This document shows positions 44,438-59,908 of a stretch of DNA of 64,000 bases, piece after piece. The notes under the pieces are model-generated. The model did no database searches, was not told the origin of the DNA, and saw only the letters and a list, made by a program, of their open reading frames with translations. Position 1 is the first letter of the stretch. Each line of letters opens with the position of its first letter. Location of the stretch: positions 24,471,501 to 24,535,500 of the forward strand of contig NC_068556.1 in assembly GCF_022201045.2 (NCBI RefSeq), read 5' to 3'. The DNA is from Citrus sinensis. Taxonomy: Eukaryota; Streptophyta; Magnoliopsida; Sapindales; Rutaceae. The position numbers and the translations under genes are program-made.

Positions 44438-45490
44438 AAAATAAGATAATGATTTACATGGAGTCGTCGGTAAGTAGAAAATTCTTTTGAAGTTTGTTTA
44501 TGATAAATAAGTGGGAGATGCACGTCGTTGTTTTTAGACATGATCTACACTTATTTTCTACTTATATTATTTTCTTTGCTATAATATCCTATTCTTGTAA
44601 AAAAATCAATTTTTTTAAAAATAAATTTTGATATAGAGGCAAAAATATTGTAGCCTAACAAGTAAAAAAAAATAAAAAATGAAGATATACAATAGATGTA
44701 TTAAAAAGAGGGGGAAAAATTCATTAAGAGTGGAGTGAAATTATTAGAGCATATTTTAAAAACGAAGTGAAGAGGTGCTGGCAGACCCAGCCAATTCAGT
44801 TGGGGGGCTTGGTTCAAAAAATTAAATTTGAACCAGAATAGATCCATTCATGTCACCACAATTATAAATTTGTATTGAGTTCAAAGTGAAACAAAATAGA
44901 TCTTTGGTGATTGATTTACGTATGTCCCATAGTACATAACTTCATTTTATAAGTGCATGTCGTACATATCAAATAAAATTATATGCCTTGTGGTTTATAG
45001 TTTTTAAAAAATTAATGACACGACGTACATAAGTTTTACAGCAGAGAAAAAAATGATTTTCAGATTTTGATAATATTTTGCAGTTATAAATAAATATAAA
45101 GATTTGTGGCGGTGAATGTATGAATGAGGAAATAAAAGGCGGGTTCTAACGGACAAAATTTAAATAAACAAAGAATGAATGGACAACCAAACAAATATGA
45201 ATAACTGATCTTAACACCGACCGAAGTACCGAACCCTCCTCTCTGACCATCTTTTCGCTGACTCCGTCAAAATCTCATCAAAAAAATTTTAAAATAAAAA
45301 AAACTCACTTTAAAAAAAATTGAAAAAAAAAAAGAATCAACAATTAATTTCAAACGTCCTTAATTTTCGAGACCTATAAAATCTAGAAAAAGCCCACCAT
45401 TTTTGTAGTTTTATTTTAATTTGAATTTTTGGTTTAAGTGGTGTTCGGCAGCTCCCTCTTGATCAGATTAGATTACAAATCCTTTCTCTT
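44438..45490. other. Intergenic, ARF promoter at the right
   Basis: No gene. GGCAGACCCAGCCAATTCAGTTGGGGGGCTTGG at 44778-44812 resembles the G-rich transposon end at 41890-42345. Confidence 0.45.
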
Positions 45491-45498
45491 CTTTCTGA

Positions 45499-47521
<2,023 letters not shown>

Positions 47522-47984
47522 TGGACTAGTTGTAGTCAAGCATTCGGAGACTGAGTACAGTTGCAATTTATAGATGTTATTGACTAGCTATTGCTGCAAG
47601 TTCTATGCTGTTTATTCGGGATTCAAGTCTTTAATTGATAGTAGGAAAGCAAATGTTAGTTTTTTTTGGGTCCTTTTCTGTATTTGTTTGTTGTTGAATT
47701 CGATAACTATTAATTTGTAATTTCTTTCTTGTTGACATTGGTAAAATTTGTCCTATCAAAATTGTGAGTTATTTGAAATAAAGTATTTTTGCTGTGTGAC
47801 AATTATCAAATTTTGGTGCAGATTCGACTTTTTATAATGTTGTAAAGGAGTTTATATTATTATAAATAAACGCATCTTCACGAATTTCATGCAATTGTCT
47901 GCACTTGGGCATGTTGATTTTGCACGATTTAGTTATTATTTGAAAATAAAAAATCTATTTTTTTAAAAATGTTTGTTTTATTTT
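47522..47984. other. ARF 3' UTR and gap to the LINE
   Basis: T-rich 3' region with AATAAA at 47778-47783. No other feature seen. Confidence 0.5.
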
Positions 47985-50070
47985 CAAAACAAAGTATTGA
48001 AAAAGTCTTTTATTAATCTTGAAGAGCACTAAATTGGAATTTACACCAAAATCCACACAGGATACTTTACAACCAAGTTCCTTTTTTCTTCTTTTTACAC
48101 TTTTCAACCGAAGAGATAAGACTTTAGCTATAATCTTGTACAGGCTAGTGACAAGGCTTATAGGTCTAAAGTCTCCAATCTTTAAAGATTCTTTCTTCTC
48201 AGGAATAAGGCAAATGGAAGTAACATTTGTTATTTTTTTGACAACCCCTCTTTCAAAAGACTCCTCTATCACTTTTATAACATCATCTTTAATGATCTCC
48301 TAACAATTTTGAAAAAAATGCCAAGATAAACCCATCTGGAGTAGGGGCTTTGTCTGGGCAGCAATGATCAATGGCCTTTTTTACTTCTTCTTCCACAAAC
48401 TCTCTCTAACCAGACCGCTTGTTCTTTTTTAATAGGAGCCCAATTAAGTCCCACCACTTTTGGTCTCAATAATTCTCCACTTGAGTACAAATTGGAAAAA
48501 TAGTTTGAAATTTCCTCTTTAATTTTGCTAATGTCCTCAATTTGCTCTTCCGCTAATGTTTCTATCTTGTTGATCATGTTCTTGTTTCTCCTTCTATTTC
48601 CTATTTTATGAAACATTTGGTATTGCCATCCCCATCTTTTGCCCAACTGGCCTTAGCCTTTTGCTTCCACAGTATTTCCTCCTCAAAGATCAGTTCCTGT
48701 AGCCTAGATTTAATCTGTTCTCTTTCATTAAATAAAGAAAGACTTAGCCATTAGCCTCACTTGTTCGCTTTTGTCAATTTCGATGATTCGACGTTTGATC
48801 AACTGCTTTTCTTCCTTCACATGCCAAAACTTATTCCAGTTCTTTAGCTTCTCCTTAACCTGTCTTAGTTTGGTCATGAATTTATAACCTTCATAACCAG
48901 TACACAGCATCCTGCTTCACCAATCTTTTATGCATTGCTTAAATTGATGATGTTGCAGTCACCTGTTTTCAAATTTAAAAGGAATATGTCCCCATTTTAT
49001 AGTGTTAGAATTTAAAACAATGGGGCAATGATCAGAAATAGTTCTAGGAAGAAACCTACTGTCTCTCTAATGAAGCAATTAAAGTCCTTCATGCTTCTAG
49101 TAACTCTTCCCCTATTAGATTTCTCAGAAAAAAACCTGACTACATTAAAGTCCCCGTCTATACACCAATTTGGACTACAGAACCCAAACAAGCTAACAAG
49201 CTCCTATTAAAACCTTTTCCTTTCTCTCAGTTGATTAGGACCATAAACTCTTGTCAGCCACCAATCATTTCCAAAAGGAGGTTGAATTTTAATGGAAATA
49301 GAAAATTCTCCTAATAGAGAATCAGTCACCGTAACCCTTCTCATGTTCCAAGCCAAAAGAATCCCTCCCGCTCTTTCCACAAAAGGAAGAAAATTCTAGC
49401 TTTTAAATCAGCTAACCCCAAAAAGTACTCAAGAGTCTTCTGTCAACCTCATCCCTTTTCGTTTCCAGCAAAATTATTAAATCAGAATCCGACTTGATAG
49501 GGGCATCTTTGATCACTGCATGGTTTTTCTTATCCCCAAGACCTCTAATGGTCTAGCTTAAGATCCTCATCAGTTCAACCTACCCAATCTCCCACTTTTG
49601 TTTATACTAGACGCAGGTACCAAAAGCTAAGTTCATCTCCTCTAAAACTAAAAAGGCTTTCACTGCATCTGCATCCCACTTCTCTCTATTATTTCCCTTT
49701 CCAAGCACGACCTCCTTACTAGTACAACTGGCCTTTGCAATTTCCCCTCCTTTTGTATTGAATGAGAGGAGACTTAACGACATTGTCATGCACTGTTTTC
49801 TGCTGATATTCTTCAGCAAACAAAGATTTAGCTCTAAGCTCCTCTCTCCAAAAGATTTCGCTAGGTTTGGCCCTATGAATCACTAGTGCGGTAGTCAACC
49901 TCTTCACTTTCATCACCCCCACTAGAGTCCGCCCCTCTTGTTGATTCAACAAAAAATTCACTGTTATAGCACCCAACTTCATCACAACTTCTCTATGACC
50001 CAACTGTCTTTATAACTTCGGTACCCTTTTCTAACTCTATAGGAGTCTGAAGTTCCTTTTCAGCTAATTG
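47985..50070 (-). mobile_element. Dead L1-type LINE (endonuclease and N-terminal RT)
   Basis: Read on the minus strand across many stops, the pieces follow plant L1 order: an ORF1-like or linker part (about 50003-49607), endonuclease pieces IRGLGDKK, ILLETKRDEVDRR and SDHCPIV, then WGHIPFKFENR, DGDGNTKCF, the RT start FFQNC..IIKDDVIKVIEESFERG, CLIPEKKES and GDFRPISLVTSLYKIIAKVLSLRLK. RT homology breaks near 48110. The catalytic YADD block and the rest of the 3' half are missing. LINE copies are normally cut at the 5' end, so a later deletion removed the 3' part. It cannot move. Confidence 0.82.
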
Positions 50071-51037
50071 CAGCAGATACACCGTAATAATTTGAAAATT
50101 ATCTCAGTATCCTAAAAACAGAATTTGCCTATTTGTTGTGTTTTGAGCTGGTGGCTTTGCTGTTGACAATTAGAGCAAACTCGAAGAGAGGATTTTATTG
50201 GCAACAGTGGTCCTCCTAATAGTCACTTATGCTATATAACTATAGGTGAAATTGTGCACAAATAGAGCTGCGATCATAAGATTTTTCTATCCAGACATGG
50301 ATTGAAGGTGCTAAAACACTGAACAAGAATGCAAATGCATGCACGAAAAACAGAATAAAAACATTCAAGTCTTTGCAACCTCAAGGACAAAAACGAAAAA
50401 CAAAATGCTTTATTTGCCTTCCTTTTAGAGGGATAAGGGATTTGTACATAGACGCATTTCTTACAAAAGCTTGAATAAAAAGCTTATATTCCAACAGGAA
50501 ACAATCTCAGGAAGGCTAGATACTTGTGCTCGACGACACAGACAAGTTTTTCGTTCCATGATCCAACATGATTTTTTTAGGTACCACCGTCTAGGCTAAT
50601 GCTGCCCATCCTGCTACAGAACCCCAGCACCACATCTCAATCTGACTATTCATAAATCATAATGCGAGTACGGATTATGGTGAAAATACCTTCACAAGTT
50701 GTATAAAATTAATCAGTTATAAACGAGAACAATATCTTATTTAAACAAACTCATATTTTCTTCCCTTATGAAGGGCTTTCACATCAAGACAAATCTAACA
50801 AATTCTAAAATAACCACCCAACGAAAAAAATCGCCAGAACAGCTTTTCTTGGCAGCGCTGACAAGTTTTTTGTCATGATGTTTTCTAGGAACAAGCTCAT
50901 GCTACCCATCCAGCTACCGAAACTCATTGCATATACGGAGGATGAACTAGAATTGATTTGGAAAACGATTGAAGCTTCATGAATTTACTTGTCTGTGCTA
51001 TAAAGACCTTAGACAAATTAGAAATCAACCATCTCAT
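50071..51037. other. Importin 3' region with a diverged repeat
   Basis: No frame recognised. The blocks at 50541-50620 and 50858-50930 share GACAAGTTTTT ... TGCTACCCATC-like sequence, offset by about 317 bases: an old duplication. Part of it is probably the importin 3' UTR. Confidence 0.45.
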
Positions 51038-54000
51038 TTAAGAATGCAGGAACAAATAAGTAAGCTGAGGATATGCCTTCAAGAATTTAGAAATGAGTTG
51101 TGATGATAATGGCTGTCCTTGCATGATAACATTGTGGTATCTCTCTATCAAAGATGCAACGACTTTCAGCTGGTCAACCTCATCTAACGATCCTGTTATC
51201 ACATTAAACAGTTAGATTGTACAGCTGCGGACTAGCTTCAAATAAGTTTCAAACATTTGAGTTCCAACTGCCAGTGAATGAAATACTGGCCTCCGGAAAA
51301 TAAAATTTCATCAACAGAACAATGTATTTAGACGCATACCCAATTCGATGTCATGTTCTTGGTCTTCTACATCTCCTTCTTCAACAAGTGTATTATTTTC
51401 CAAGTTAACAGCTGCTTTAGCATACCTTTCTAAAAACTCTTCTTCAGTTTCTTCACATTCATCACCTTCAGAATCCTATTAAAAGAACAGAAAATGAATT
51501 TGCCTTTCAGATACCAACTGATGGGACAAGATGATCAATGCACTTAAGAAAACAGAAAAGCATAATAATCCCAAAATGTCCAACTTAAGCTTTATTTGTA
51601 ATCTGTATTCTGATCTTCCTCTAAATGGTGATGGGCAAACAGTTACAAATGGCATTCCTTGGAGTTGATATCTGTGTAAAATATTTTTAGGTCAAACCTC
51701 ATCATCATCTTCGCTTTCCTCATTATCATCCTCTTCGTCTTCAGCTTCTTCGTCATCTCCTTCATCATTTTCCTCGTCTTCCTGCACTTCTTTCAGTTGT
51801 ACAGCTGCCTCCATCAGTGAAGCATAGCAATCTTGTAACAAACTGCTACCTGGATTCCCTAACCCTAATAGCCGCTCAACCACTTTGGCTAGTGTCAGCA
51901 CTGAGCAATAAACCCATTAGTTAAGCACTTAGGCCCTTCAAATTGAGGACTGTAAGGAAAGAGGGTTGTGAAAGAAGATATGGAAGAAAAGAGAGTGCAT
52001 CAATTAATGTTAAGTCATTAACTTAAAAACCAGACGGAAAGCCAGGAAGGAACTAACCAGCTAACTTAATCTCTGACTCCAATGACAGCCGAGGTTCCAA
52101 AGAACTGCTGCAAAGGAAAGCAAGTGCAGATCCCCAGAGCGCGAAGCCACCATCTTCATCCTTCTTTAATATCCCCTCCACTACAGCAGGGTAGCAAAGG
52201 TAGCATGATGATATAGCAAGCACCACAGGCTTCCACAGTGAAGATGGCTTGCTCTGAATTGCTCTAAAACGAGAAAATGCTGCACGGCTAAAAGAAATTG
52301 TCAATGATTGCTTTACACCCTCTGTTTCAAAAGAGTATTTTGGAACATGTAATAGGGTATGGACACATGAGCAGGCCCTCCATGTTGCAGATGGATATTG
52401 TAGAATGGCTTCACTAAGAAAAGCACCAATCCCTTCAATGATAGACTGTGGGGGTACAGGGGGAGCAGGAGGGGGTGGCATCTGCCTAACAATAAAATTC
52501 TTCAGTTCATATTTACTGTGTAGATTAACAATCTCCTTGATGCAGTCAAAAACTGATAAATCCTCTGTTTCTTCCCAGGCATGCCAGTCTCCAATTAGAT
52601 CAGCCCAAACTAATAATAACTCTGATAATTTAAGTTCTTCAATTACATTACGTTCAGAAACTGAGAGAATGATAGACCGTAGCAGCATTGAAGAATCGTC
52701 TATGCATGATGGAGGGGCTGAAACTTCACATTCCTGGTCCATCATGAATCACATCAAGTTGTCCATCAATTGACAAATGAGGGAAAAAGCAAAGCCACAT
52801 AACATATATATGTAGTTTATGAAGCTTTTTTAACTGGGTTGATCAAAGAATAAAAATCTTCAAGCCAAAGAACACCACCCTTCTTTTTATGAAAATAAAA
52901 ATATCATGACAATAACTGACTACACTTTCCGCTCGTGGAAAAAAAAAAAAAAAAAAAAAGCCAAGTAGTCAAATGATGGATGAAACTAAGACTAACCAAG
53001 GGTTGAATATGCGTAAGCCAAGCCTGCTGCAAGAGTGCTGAAAAGGCTTTAGCAATGGCAGCTTGACCGGACTCCCACTTTCCACTTGACTGATCCAGCT
53101 CAACCTCTTCGTGCAGGAAGTTTTCCCAATACTGAGCCATTAATGCTAATGCAGCGAATCCACGTTCAACCACCTATCAAGAATTTAGCATCCAATCATC
53201 ATTTGAATTTTGCTCAGAAATTAACAGATGTATAACATGGTCTTCAAATGCTATTTTTAAATTTTAAAACAATTCTCCTTTCTACTTATTCTTTTTTTTT
53301 TTTTTTTAATCGAGGGGTAGGACAGGGGTGGTTGTGGATGGAGCAGATTATTAATACGAATAACTGAAGCACTGGCTTAGGCACATGAATGAACATACTT
53401 GCGGCCATGGCTCTGAACTGGGATGCATGTGCTTCGAGATTGCAGCAACCAATGATGAAACAATATAAGGGATGTGATCTGCAACATTTTCATTTGCAGC
53501 CCCCACAACAGAACTGAGAAGCTCAAACAAGATAGAATTCTCTTCATCTTCATAACCAATTCTACCAACTATAACTTGAAGAAGAGGATACCACTCTGGT
53601 GGCATGTAGTCATTCTGAAAAAATTAACTCAAAAGCCAAATGAGTATTGAGATATCTACATGTTCCTCATTATGCAATAAAAGATGTTGATTTGGGAGAC
53701 CTACTTCAAGAAGCCCAACAATTGCCCCAGCTGCCGAGGCCCGCACAGGATAACAAGAAGTATCCCCCTTATCCAGCATCTGTAATGCCTTCAGTAATGA
53801 GGAATATACATCTGCACTGATGTCCTGAAAGCAAGACTGAGACTCAGAAGGGGATGATTTAAGAGTGTGATGCATCAAAAATTAAAAAGAAACCTCACTG
53901 TTTAAGAAAGTGTATTGGATCATTTAAGTAAATGTGAAATAAAAATTTAATGGTCGAAAAGAAACGACTCTGTACGAATGTAATGAATAAGAAAAGTACA

Positions 54001-57000
54001 AAAGAATAATGGTCTCACCTCAGGCAGACAGGACACAAGCTCTCCAAGTATCCAGTTCGCAGATGCAACCAAGTATGGTAGGCACACAGAGACACTGTAC
54101 AAGGGTAACACCCGACTACGAACCAGATTTGCTGTGAATTCCGATTTCTGCTCCCTTAGAAACTGTAATGTGATATCAGAATAGAAAATCCTCAGTGGTA
54201 AATTCTCACTAATCCAATCTTAAACTTTTTTTTTTTGGGGAACAAATAAGTTAGATTCCCTTACTTCTTGTAGGCCCCCATAAGCCATCAGAACACCAAA
54301 ATAACTGCCATAATTGACATACTACTGAAATGAGATAAGTAGAAGAGTACAAAAGAAAATAATGAATATTGATTGAAGAAAAAGAAACGGAGGAGCTTAT
54401 GTTCTCTAGAGAAAACAAAAACGATGTTTACATTATTTCCAGGGTTTTTTTTGGAAACCATCACGAAGCATGGGCAGCAACTTTATTAACTTATAACATA
54501 AATGCATCCTCAATATCTAAGATACTGTTGATTAAACTTTTGAAACTAGCACATAAGCAGGTGAGGGGAGAATAAAGGTGTCGACACAATTAATGCTCAG
54601 ACTTTAAGCTCTTGGTACATGAAGTTCCTAGTGAAATGTTGTAAGGTTACTTCAGGTGCTTGAACTACAATAGATGAACCACAAAAATATATAGAGACGT
54701 GATTTCATACTCACTCTTTCTGAATTCTAGAATGCGATGCATTAGCATCACAAGGAATAGGAAACCTTGATAAAAAAGGAAGGACCAACAACTCCCCCAT
54801 AGTACTACGCATACTATTTCGCTTGCTCTTTTCACCCTTCTTACGCTTGGATGAAACTGAGGAACAATTACTAGGTGTTCCCATTGGAGGCCCCTGCAGG
54901 CATTACAGAACAACCTAAATGATAGTTCTGAGGACATATATATAGCTCAGACTTTAGTCCAGTACCAACCTTTGAAACTGAAATAACACCTAGTAAATTA
55001 ATAGCGCTTTTTCTGGCTGTAAATAAATCTTCCCTCCATCCAGAAATTTCTTCCTGTATACCAAAGAAGGAAAAGAAAAAAAGTGAAAACAGCAACCAAA
55101 ATGGTTATTCAAAGGTTGAGAAAGATCATACGCTCTCATACAAGTTCAGATGGCAAGTTCTTCCTGATGTACTCATCGGCATCTTCTTCCCACTCTGAAA
55201 TATCCTGCTTACAAGTACAGCCATAAAAACTAGAGAAAAATTTAACTAAGTCAACTTTTGAACTTCAAAAGTACTTTGAAATGATAATAAACACTATTTT
55301 TTTTTAACCAGATGTAATACCATCTCTCTATTTCCCTTTTTTAAACATCAAAGCATACCTTCTCATTTAGTACGAATGCAGGAAAGATTGCTTTGTCCAA
55401 CAAAACAGAAAAATGGGGTGAAACTAATCTCCATCCCTGTTCCAAACCAACCAAAAACCTTAACCATATTTCATTAATAAAAGTTTGAAAGGAAAAACTT
55501 AGTAAAACGTTGAAGAGTGGACAGCATAGCAGAAAAAATTACTGGGCCTGTCTCCAGAACATGTGAAATCACATCAAAAGCTAATGAGATAATCCTCTCT
55601 TGCAGGAAATCAAGCTTCTGCATAAATAAATCATTTCATATTAAAATATGTCCAACGATTGGGTACACATAACAATAAATCAGTAAGGAGGCAAGAACAA
55701 CAATATGGTCACACATACAAATTCACATGAAATCACAAATATTGGATTTTGCATTGTTGTTCTCTTTTTTCAGGGGAAAAGAAACAGATCACTCCAAAAA
55801 TGCAGTTCTGGTGCTCATAGAACAGGTATTGGGGGGGAGATATTTTGGACAGACATCATGGCCACTTGCTTATACACATTCTATTTGCAGCTACGAGTGC
55901 ATGCTAACTATAAAGCAAATGACGATTGCTAAAACACAGCAAAACTTACACTTATATTTGCACTATATTTGACTATCTGTAAAACACTGTTCATGATATC
56001 TGGCATTAACCTGAAAAGATAAGTGACGAAAATGAAGACTAACAACGATGGTTTAATCTACTGAAATTAAATGAAATAATGGTATTACTTATCAGAAAAC
56101 TTCCGATGCCGGGTAACCAGTGCAGAAAAAATAAGCAAACCCCTCTTTCCAGTTTTGAACCTCAGCAAGTTATCTTTCACAGTATTACCGTCATCAAAAC
56201 TCAAAGAACCCAGAATCATAATAAGGTCGTGACAAAATGAAGACAAATGAGGGATCAGAGCAAATGGCAAATGCGATTTCACCTGCAAAACTAACCATAT
56301 TTAAAAAGAAGTGCCAAACGGAAGAAAAGGGACAAGAGTATGCAAGAAAAACCATGGGAAATCTCTGTAAATTTTAATCTAAAATTGAAGAGAAACTAAG
56401 AACAACTAGAAAAGTTTCTAGCACATACTAGCCATTGCAAAACAAGGAATATGAATTATGTACAACGGCAATCTCAAACAACTGATTTTGGCTTTTTGTA
56501 AGTTCTGTAAGAACTCATCAGAACCATCAAGCTGAAGAAGAGAAGTTATCAGAATCATTGCTCCATCCTCTTTTATCAGAAAGCTATAAAATAATGAGGA
56601 AATACCAGTCACAAGCACCTTGCTTGACCATACAGAATATACATGCCAGAAATGTTTTGATACTGATGATATGTGACAGAATGACTAAACAACAATGCAA
56701 TTAAATCTATATTGGAGGATTGTTAAATCTGAATTGGTAAAAAAGTACCACTTACAGAAAAAAATATGCATTTGCAAACAATGAGAAGAATCTTCTCTGT
56801 GTCCAGTTCTGTACTATAATTGTTAGCCAAAACCTGTTTTACACCACAACACCCATTACTATGGAGGTTTATAAAGAAGTGGTAAGTAGAGATAGGAAAA
56901 ACATGGAAAAGAACAGGAATCAAAACAACCTTTTCAACGAAACAATGGAATATTGAAAGCATGGGAACAATAATTTCCTTGGCAATTAGCTCAAGTTGTG

Positions 57001-58453
57001 GCGGTACTGGCTCCTTGGCAAGTTTAGGATTCAAAAAGTACTGCCAGAAAAAGAAAAATGTAATCAGAAGCGACCAAGTAGAAGGAGCACAAATGGTTTT
57101 CTCTACATACAGAACTTTAGCAATACCACCTTTGGATCAGAGACCAATCATGACTGGCCATTGAGAGTCTAAATAATTTTTTTTCAAGTCATATAATAAT
57201 TTATAGATATGAAGGGACATATATACCTTTTGTTCTATAGGTACAGCAGAAACCAGCATAAACAAGGAAGATCATCATTGGTATATGGATACTGACTATA
57301 TGGACTTTTTCCTTGTTTTTATCAAATGTTTCAAGTCTTACTTTACAGGCCTTCCTGAACAGATCAACAAATTTTATAGACATCTTCCAATCGCCTTTCT
57401 ACATCATTATCCATTCACTGAAACTATGCCCCCACAACTTTTCATCCTTGTAGAAACAAACATATGTCCAATAATACATGAGAACAAACAAATACCTGGA
57501 AAGGTTTGATAAGAGCATGAAGAACCATAAGGCCATTAACAGTAGTCCATCCAGAATTTGCATCTTTACTAATAAGGTAACTGCTTTGAATTGCTGACTG
57601 TAATTCATGCACAAGCTCAGGCCAAGAATTCTGCTTAACAAACTCCACACCGACAATGACCCGGAACTGGCAGCAAACCAAAAAGAGCTTCGATAAATAA
57701 GTAAGCATTACCAGTAAAAAATTAAAAACCCAAGAAATGGACATTTGTCATATGCATACTGCTTCAAGTAAAACTTTTAGAACTGAAGGTTCTGCTTGAA
57801 GCAACACTCGCATAAGCTGGTCCTTGAATTCTTTACTAATATTTGTGCACGAAGCGTTGCTGTCAATATTTCGCCTAGTGAGATTCTTCAAGTACATGGC
57901 AGCAGCAATTCTTAGCCCTTGGTTTTCACCTCCTATAGTATAATAATTATGCCAATAACATCAAATTCAAGCAGCAAATTCAAAAAACCTTCTGATTAAA
58001 TAGAAACACTCAATTTCCACTAAATCAAGGAAGACATTGCAGGTGTTTTTGGCAACGTGGAATTACAGGTCATCATCTCCCTAAAATTAAGCTCAAACTA
58101 TTAACAAAATTTTAATCAGATGCTATTGGAAGATGCTTAATCCTAATAATTGAAGTGGTAATTTTGCTTTATTGAATTAAGAGTTTCATAATTTACTGCT
58201 ATTTTCTGTTACTTATTTCTTTAAATTCACTGCTGATTTTAAGCTGAGGTTGACACAATTAAGCGAAAAGAATGAAACGTAAAGTGGAAATGAGAGGAAC
58301 CGGCGAGAAATTACCGGAGGCAATGTAGAGGAGACAAAAAGGGAAGTGAGGGAGGAGAGAGAGGCGATCGAGGGCGTCGGTGGCCGTACGAACGGCGTTG
58401 ACATCGGGACTGAGCGTGTCATTAAGTAGTTGAGCTACTTGATTGATGTCCAT
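51038..58453 (-). CDS. Importin-beta-like nuclear transport receptor (ARM/HEAT repeats)
   Basis: Karyopherin of the importin-beta family, like Arabidopsis At3g17340. Twenty-one exons; boundaries from the start: 58453-58315, 57932-57760, 57666-57496, 57040-56930, 56833-56756, 56282-56089, 56010-55950, 55617-55543, 55436-55359, 55204-55142, 55053-54970, 54893-54715, 54304-54265, 54162-54019, 53824-53705, 53614-53399, 53173-52997, 52733-52058, 51900-51698, 51475-51340 and 51192-51038. Total 1090 residues, the length I recall for that family. The N-terminus (MDINQVAQLLNDTLSPDVNAVRTATDALDRL and ENQGLRIAAAMYLKNLTRR) is the importin-beta N-terminal, Ran-binding type. Helical repeats follow. A basic KRKKGEKSKR loop sits near residue 480, and a long acidic stretch (DEENDEGDDEEAEDEEDD) precedes the C-terminus. 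The cargo is not predictable from sequence. Confidence 0.9.
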
Positions 58454-58500
58454 GCTGCCGAGATTTTGGCTCTGCTTTGAGATTTCGGGTGAAAAAGCAA

Positions 58501-58509
58501 AAACCCTAA
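58501..58509 (-). promoter_or_regulatory. Telo-box upstream of the importin start
   Basis: AAACCCTAA on the plus strand, 48 bases upstream of the start codon, in the leader of the importin-like gene. Confidence 0.4.
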
Positions 58510-58659
58510 CAATTTGTTAGTGGTGCGAAAATTATATTGCGCGGGAAAAATATAGCATATTTCGTCATTAATAGCTGTAAAACTAAAGGCCATCACGAAC
58601 AGAGGACGACGTGTCGGTCGCAAAATTCAAAAAAGCAGACAAAATCCCAAATGGCTAAT

Positions 58660-58732
58660 TGGAGATGCGGGGTATCGAACCTCTTAACTCTGGCATGCAA
58701 AGCGAGCGCTCTACCATTTGAGCTACATCCCC
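58660..58732 (-). tRNA. tRNA-Ala (anticodon TGC), with stem mismatches
   Basis: Reads as 73 bases from 58732 to 58660 with the arm pattern 7-2-4-8-4-1-5-7-5-5-5-7-5-7-1. The acceptor stem GGGGATG/CATCTCC pairs fully and has the G3:U70 pair that marks alanine tRNAs. The anticodon loop TTTGCAT gives TGC. The discriminator base is A. Three mismatches exist: C:C in the anticodon stem, and A:G and A:C in the T stem. The A box is intact; the B box GGTTCGATACC departs slightly from consensus. It may be an ageing or inactive copy. It lies 207 bases upstream of the importin start codon, on the same strand. Confidence 0.72.
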
Positions 58733-58739
58733 AGGCAGC

Positions 58740-59705
58740 GTTTTTACCATATATTGTTATATCATAATTGTATTTTATCATGATGGATCACTGTCGTTGA
58801 TTATTTGATGACACAAAATGGCTGATCTTGATTGGAATTAGAAGGATAACATTATAGTAATTAACGGGTATATACATATGTAAGCAGGACGTCACGTATA
58901 TTCTCATATGGCTAAAAATAATAATTCAAAAGGATATATAAATAAGCTCATAGGCAGCTCCTCTTAAGTTTGTTTTTAAACACTCATGGCTTCGTAATAT
59001 AATTAATATCAAAGTAGAGATCACATTGTGTATACGACTAAATGCACTATATATGTTGAGAGTAAGATCGACGTGGGTACAACGTCATAAACCAAATGAC
59101 TGGATCGGTAAGGTACAACGTCATGAGCGTTGCTACGGAAGAGGCAACCTAGGAAAGCCGTCAGATACCTGTAAAATGTGGGAACCGCGAAGTCATCGAA
59201 CTGTGAGTGATGAGGCGGCGTTGTGGATGGCAATTGCTAATTAAAGGCATTTTCATACCTATAGAAGGTGGGATTACTGAACTCATCTGTGATCTTGTGC
59301 TCAGTTCGAAGGAAAATATTGTCTTCCTACCATTCATAGTTAATTTGGTTAATTTACCACGGTTGTAAGTTGGATTTTTGAACAGAACCAAAAAAAGTTA
59401 GCTTACACTATCTTTAGGTTTATGTAAGCAAAACGACAGAACGGTATGGTGTGATAAGTGATATAACATCTGGTCTTTGATTTTTTGGTTTTGTTTCTTA
59501 AGTTGAATTCTGCGTTTGCACTAAGATCAGAAGCACCAGCCTGCACGCCTTGTAATTACAAATTAATCTTGCTCATTTATGATGATCACATGTCAACTTA
59601 CAAGTCATTGATAAACCGTAGATTCCGAACCAAGTAACGTCCAAACAGATAAATAACCCAGAAAATAATCAGCAAGCTAAAAGAAAATTGAATAAATTGG
59701 ATTTG
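58740..59705. other. Intergenic, upstream of the peroxiredoxin
   Basis: No recognised gene. GGTACAACGTCAT occurs twice at 59076-59125, and ACCT..A.AATGTGGGAACC-like blocks recur near 59168 and 59258, so this may be part of an old retroelement. Confidence 0.4.
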
Positions 59706-59710
59706 ACCAT

Positions 59711-59718
59711 CCACGTGT
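59711..59718 (+). promoter_or_regulatory. ABRE CCACGTGT in the peroxiredoxin promoter
   Basis: CCACGTGT about 190 bases before the start codon. ABREs are known in promoters of seed 1-Cys peroxiredoxins, which are ABA- and embryo-regulated. Confidence 0.5.
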
Positions 59719-59747
59719 AAGAAAAACAGAGATATACATAATTAGTA

Positions 59748-59804
59748 CATGCACGCTAACTGGTGATGAATTAGCCTCGACGCATGCCACGTTCTCTTCA
59801 TGCA
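59748..59804 (+). promoter_or_regulatory. Two RY motifs (CATGCA)
   Basis: CATGCA at 59748-59753 and 59799-59804, with GCATGC between them near 59782. RY motifs bind ABI3/FUS3/LEC2 B3 factors. Together with the ABRE they fit seed-specific control of the gene downstream. Confidence 0.5.
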
Positions 59805-59908
59805 CGAACCCTCCACTCCTTTTAATCCATCATCTCTTCTCCATTACTTCATTATCAAACCAAAAAAACAGTCCAAACGGTTCAGAAATTTTTCTCTTTG
59901 CTGTCAAA

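Noticed and set aside
59026-59244. Open frames on both strands upstream of the peroxiredoxin
   Set aside because: No recognisable domain. The sequence contains short internal repeats and may be retroelement debris, but I could not identify it.
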